Source: Apus apus (Eukaryota; Chordata; Aves; Apodiformes; Apodidae). Taken from it: a stretch of 64,000 nt of DNA. Under the pieces are notes generated by a model. The model did no database searches. It was not told where the DNA came from and saw only the letters and a list, made by a program, of their open reading frames with translations. Shown in pieces: positions 62,001-64,000 of the stretch (its first letter is position 1; each line of letters opens with the position of its first letter). A program made the translations under genes and the position numbers. The stretch lies in the NCBI RefSeq assembly GCF_020740795.1, contig NC_067285.1, positions 36,031,318 to 36,095,317 on the forward strand. Direction: 5' to 3'.

Positions 62001-62559
62001 TGATGGTCAGCAGAGGAGTCCCAGCCTGTCAATAATCCTTCAAAGAGCTGAGTCCTGTTGATAATCAGATGATGGGTTTGGCCCCTGGCACAGGTGGACA
62101 TCAGGTCCTCCCTGCATTTCATCTGCAGAGGTGGGCAAAGGAGGCAAAGCAGGATTTAACAAGAAAACCATTTTTGTGTTCTGATAGGAAAGCATAGTAT
62201 GTTGAAAGGTGATTGAAGTATTTGACCAAAGAACAAGCAAATGTTCAAGTTAAGAAAGAAAACATTGCTGGAAAAAAACAAGGGAGATGGAGGGATACTG
62301 GGGAATGCAGCCTGGCAGTGCTAAATCATGGCACCCAAGAGGTCTAATTGTATAAGCATTCTTTAGTAAGTAAGAACAAAATTAGACATTCAGTGTATCA
62401 GAAATTGTTTGCAATGTAAAGAAGAGAGTCTCTGGAAGAAGTGGCCACAACCAGTGCAGAAAACAGATGAGAATTTGGGAATTCCAGAGATGTGGCATGC
62501 TGCTGTGTGATAGAGGGAGGCGTTCTCAAGGACACAAAGCAGTTGTTGAAAGACAAATG
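59093..62559. other. Unique DNA; possible upstream part of fossil LINE at the end
   Basis: The frame at 60019-60588 (189 codons, non-ATG-initiated) ends in a T-tract-encoded phenylalanine run and overlaps a 143-codon minus frame; both look like chance. From about 61640 the sequence turns A-rich and may be the decayed upstream part of the fossil CR1-like element. Confidence 0.5.
60534..60562. repeat. T-rich low-complexity tract
   Basis: Runs of T separated by single C, then AATAATTTTAG. It encodes the spurious phenylalanine run at the end of the frame at 60019-60588. Confidence 0.85.
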
Positions 62560-63290
62560 GAAAGTAAGGATAATCGTTTTCAGGGCAGAGCATCATCACC
62601 TGTGGATTCCCACAGGATCTTGTGCTCCTCTGGAAGTTTGTTGTTGGTGCTAAATCTTTTAGGGTAGTGATTGCAGAAGAAATGTTTGGTTTGGGGCATC
62701 TGTGTGAGGAAAGAGTGAGTGCCATGGTATCCAGTGCAGATAAAATAGGGAACTGCTGCTGCCCTGAAGTAATGTGAGGATGGGTATTTTTGTTTTCACT
62801 AAAAATTATGGCTAAGTGTCCTTTGGCAGTCAAGGAAGTAAAAGTATCTATTTGACTTACTGGAAGAAGAGCAGAAAGCACAATGGCAGTTGGTTGTGTA
62901 CATGGCACAGTTTTGGTCACTCAACTCAAAGTGAGTTATTGAAGACCTGTTGAAAATGGAGAGCAAAGGTGACAAAGTTGATAAAAAGTGTGGAAGGGCT
63001 AACAAGGAATGAGAGTAGAGGCTGGTACCCTGGAGTCTGGAGAAATAAAAGCTGAATGCTGTATGACAGAGAATCATGAAATCCTGAAAACTAGAGTTAG
63101 AGAGCACTCAGTGAACCTGGAAGGTAAGATGCCAGAGTCAAAATAAACAAGAGACAAGTCATTCCTCCCACATGTGTAGTTACGTTGCAGAGCTCCTTGC
63201 TTTGAAAGGTGCCATCCAGGTTGGACATCAGAAAGTGTCTGGATAGTGTCATGAAGGGAAAATCCATCACAAGCCAAGGAACTGAGAGTA
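62560..63290 (+). mobile_element. Fossil CR1-like LINE fragment (RT motif B to 3' end)
   Basis: Decayed + strand LINE. Landmarks in order: CACCTGTGGATTCCCACAGG with ATCTTGTGCTCCTCT (motif B, SG-PQG--L-P) at about 62599-62633, TTGTGTACATGGCACAGTTT-TGGTCACTC (the EYC-QFW block) at about 62892-62922, GTGACAAAGTTGATAAAAAG (RAT-LI) at about 62969, GGAGTCTGGAGAAATAAAAGC (SLE-RR) and TCTGGATAGTGTCATGAAGGG (FK-LD----) near 63238. Stops interrupt all frames. The stretch 61640-62560 is A-rich and holds weaker upstream ORF2-like segments, for example GAGAAGGATAAATATGAAAG at 61759, so the element may begin as early as 61.64 kb. The long minus-strand frame at 62390-62920 is antisense to it and is not a gene. 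Confidence 0.6.
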
Positions 63291-64000
63291 TTTAACCTCA
63301 GCTGCTGAAGGCTTCATGGCAGGTTGCTGGAGATGAACCCCTGTGTGCTGTCCTTTTCTGACTCTCTTCCCCAGCTTCATGCCCTGGATGGCCAGCAGAC
63401 AGCACAGCCTGGCAGAGCTCTTCTCTGAGCTGCTGTGGCTCTTCCTCCATTTGTGTTTTAATAGAGCAATTAACAATTGATGCAAATAAATGTAGTATTT
63501 ACAAGTTCTGAATCTTTACCAAGGACTTTCAAGCACTAGCTTAAATCTTTTGTCTTGTAGGGCAATGAAGATGTTATCAATAGAATTTATGAGGCATTTG
63601 TAATTTGAAAAATGAGAGAATTTGTTCAGTAGAAGATTGGGAGTGAAGCAAGGAAGGATTCGATACAGTATCTCAAAGCTTGACACCTGCACAGTGTGAT
63701 AGATGGGGAAGCTGTTTGAGTGATTATAAATTCATTTGGGAAAGTACCAGGGACTGAACATTGTGAAGCAGTGCAAGATAAAAATTACAGTAATGAAATG
63801 ATGGAGAGCTTCTTTTGATTAAGCTGGGACATATTTAGCGGTGATAGAACACCATCTCACCAGGGGTGCCTCTGGCTGCTTCTCTATTTGAAGGACTTGA
63901 TATCGTGCCTAGTTTAAACTAACGTACATTTTGTGTGGATACTTAATTGGCAGAGGTACAAATAGAAAGTAACAGAGCATTTTGAAAATTATTTGGATCA
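63291..64000. other. Unique DNA to the window edge
   Basis: No repeat or gene recognised. A TTTTGTCTTGTAG acceptor-like site at 63560 is followed by a short open frame reading GNEDVINRIYEAFVI, which closes with a TGA without a convincing donor, so I do not call an exon. Confidence 0.5.

Noticed and set aside
62390..62920. Minus-strand frame of 176 codons
   Set aside because: It runs antisense to the fossil CR1-like element whose + strand landmarks are recognisable; no motif of its own.
63540..63605. Exon-like segment GNEDVINRIYEAFVI after a TTGTAG acceptor
   Set aside because: No convincing donor, immediate stop codon, and no known protein recognised.
1..64000. CRISPR arrays, bacterial operons, phage or plasmid features
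   Set aside because: No spaced direct repeats and no prokaryotic gene organisation; the sequence is eukaryotic, with avian LINEs.

Overview
The window reads as a non-coding stretch (intron and/or intergenic) of a bird nuclear genome. The base composition is AT-rich and CpG-poor. There are no operons, ribosome-binding sites, tRNA or rRNA genes and no long host reading frame. The dominant interspersed repeat is the CR1 non-LTR retrotransposon (LINE), with its diagnostic 3' ATTCTATG tail, and no SINE family is evident. A lineage within birds cannot be fixed from the window. A CR1 copy with an unbroken reverse-transcriptase frame would fit a lineage with recent CR1 activity.

Layout. 1-7334: unique AT-rich DNA with small microsatellites. 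7335-8122: a decayed + strand CR1 3' piece. 8123-16619: unique DNA with one short possible CR1 relic near 14.0 kb. 16620-16910: a fossil CR1-like fragment. 17140-18600: a TAAT-rich stretch that looks like conserved non-coding sequence. 22376-23125: a C-rich tract built on degenerate CCTAAC/CTGAACC motifs. 23600-23890: a second candidate conserved element. 26059-26106: a 48-bp candidate host exon with acceptor and donor, containing an ATG in good context. 27240-27810: a fossil CR1-like reverse-transcriptase fragment. 28064-30071: the main coding feature, a 5'-truncated but otherwise intact young CR1 ORF2, complete through its stop codon, 3' UTR and ATTCTATG tail, flanked by a possible 7-bp target-site duplication. 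30760-31450: another fossil CR1-like copy. 35.3, 36.4 and 38.9 kb: short CR1 3' ends on both strands. 40.1-41.1 kb: a weak LTR candidate. 44735-45120: a fossil CR1-like 3' part, followed by a younger CR1 3' end at 45385-45609. 45.6-62.5 kb: mostly unique DNA with poly-T/A tracts. 62560-63290: a fossil CR1-like fragment, possibly extending back to about 61.64 kb.

The only protein with recognisable enzymatic motifs is the CR1 reverse transcriptase. The repeats fall into two age layers: a few younger avian CR1 3' ends, and at least five heavily decayed copies visible only by LINE landmarks. I found no previously undescribed gene system. The most useful leads are the intact CR1 ORF, the candidate exon, the unnoticed fossil LINE layer, the CCTAAC-rich tract and the candidate conserved elements. 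All homology statements come from reading the sequence and from knowledge of the families; no search was run.
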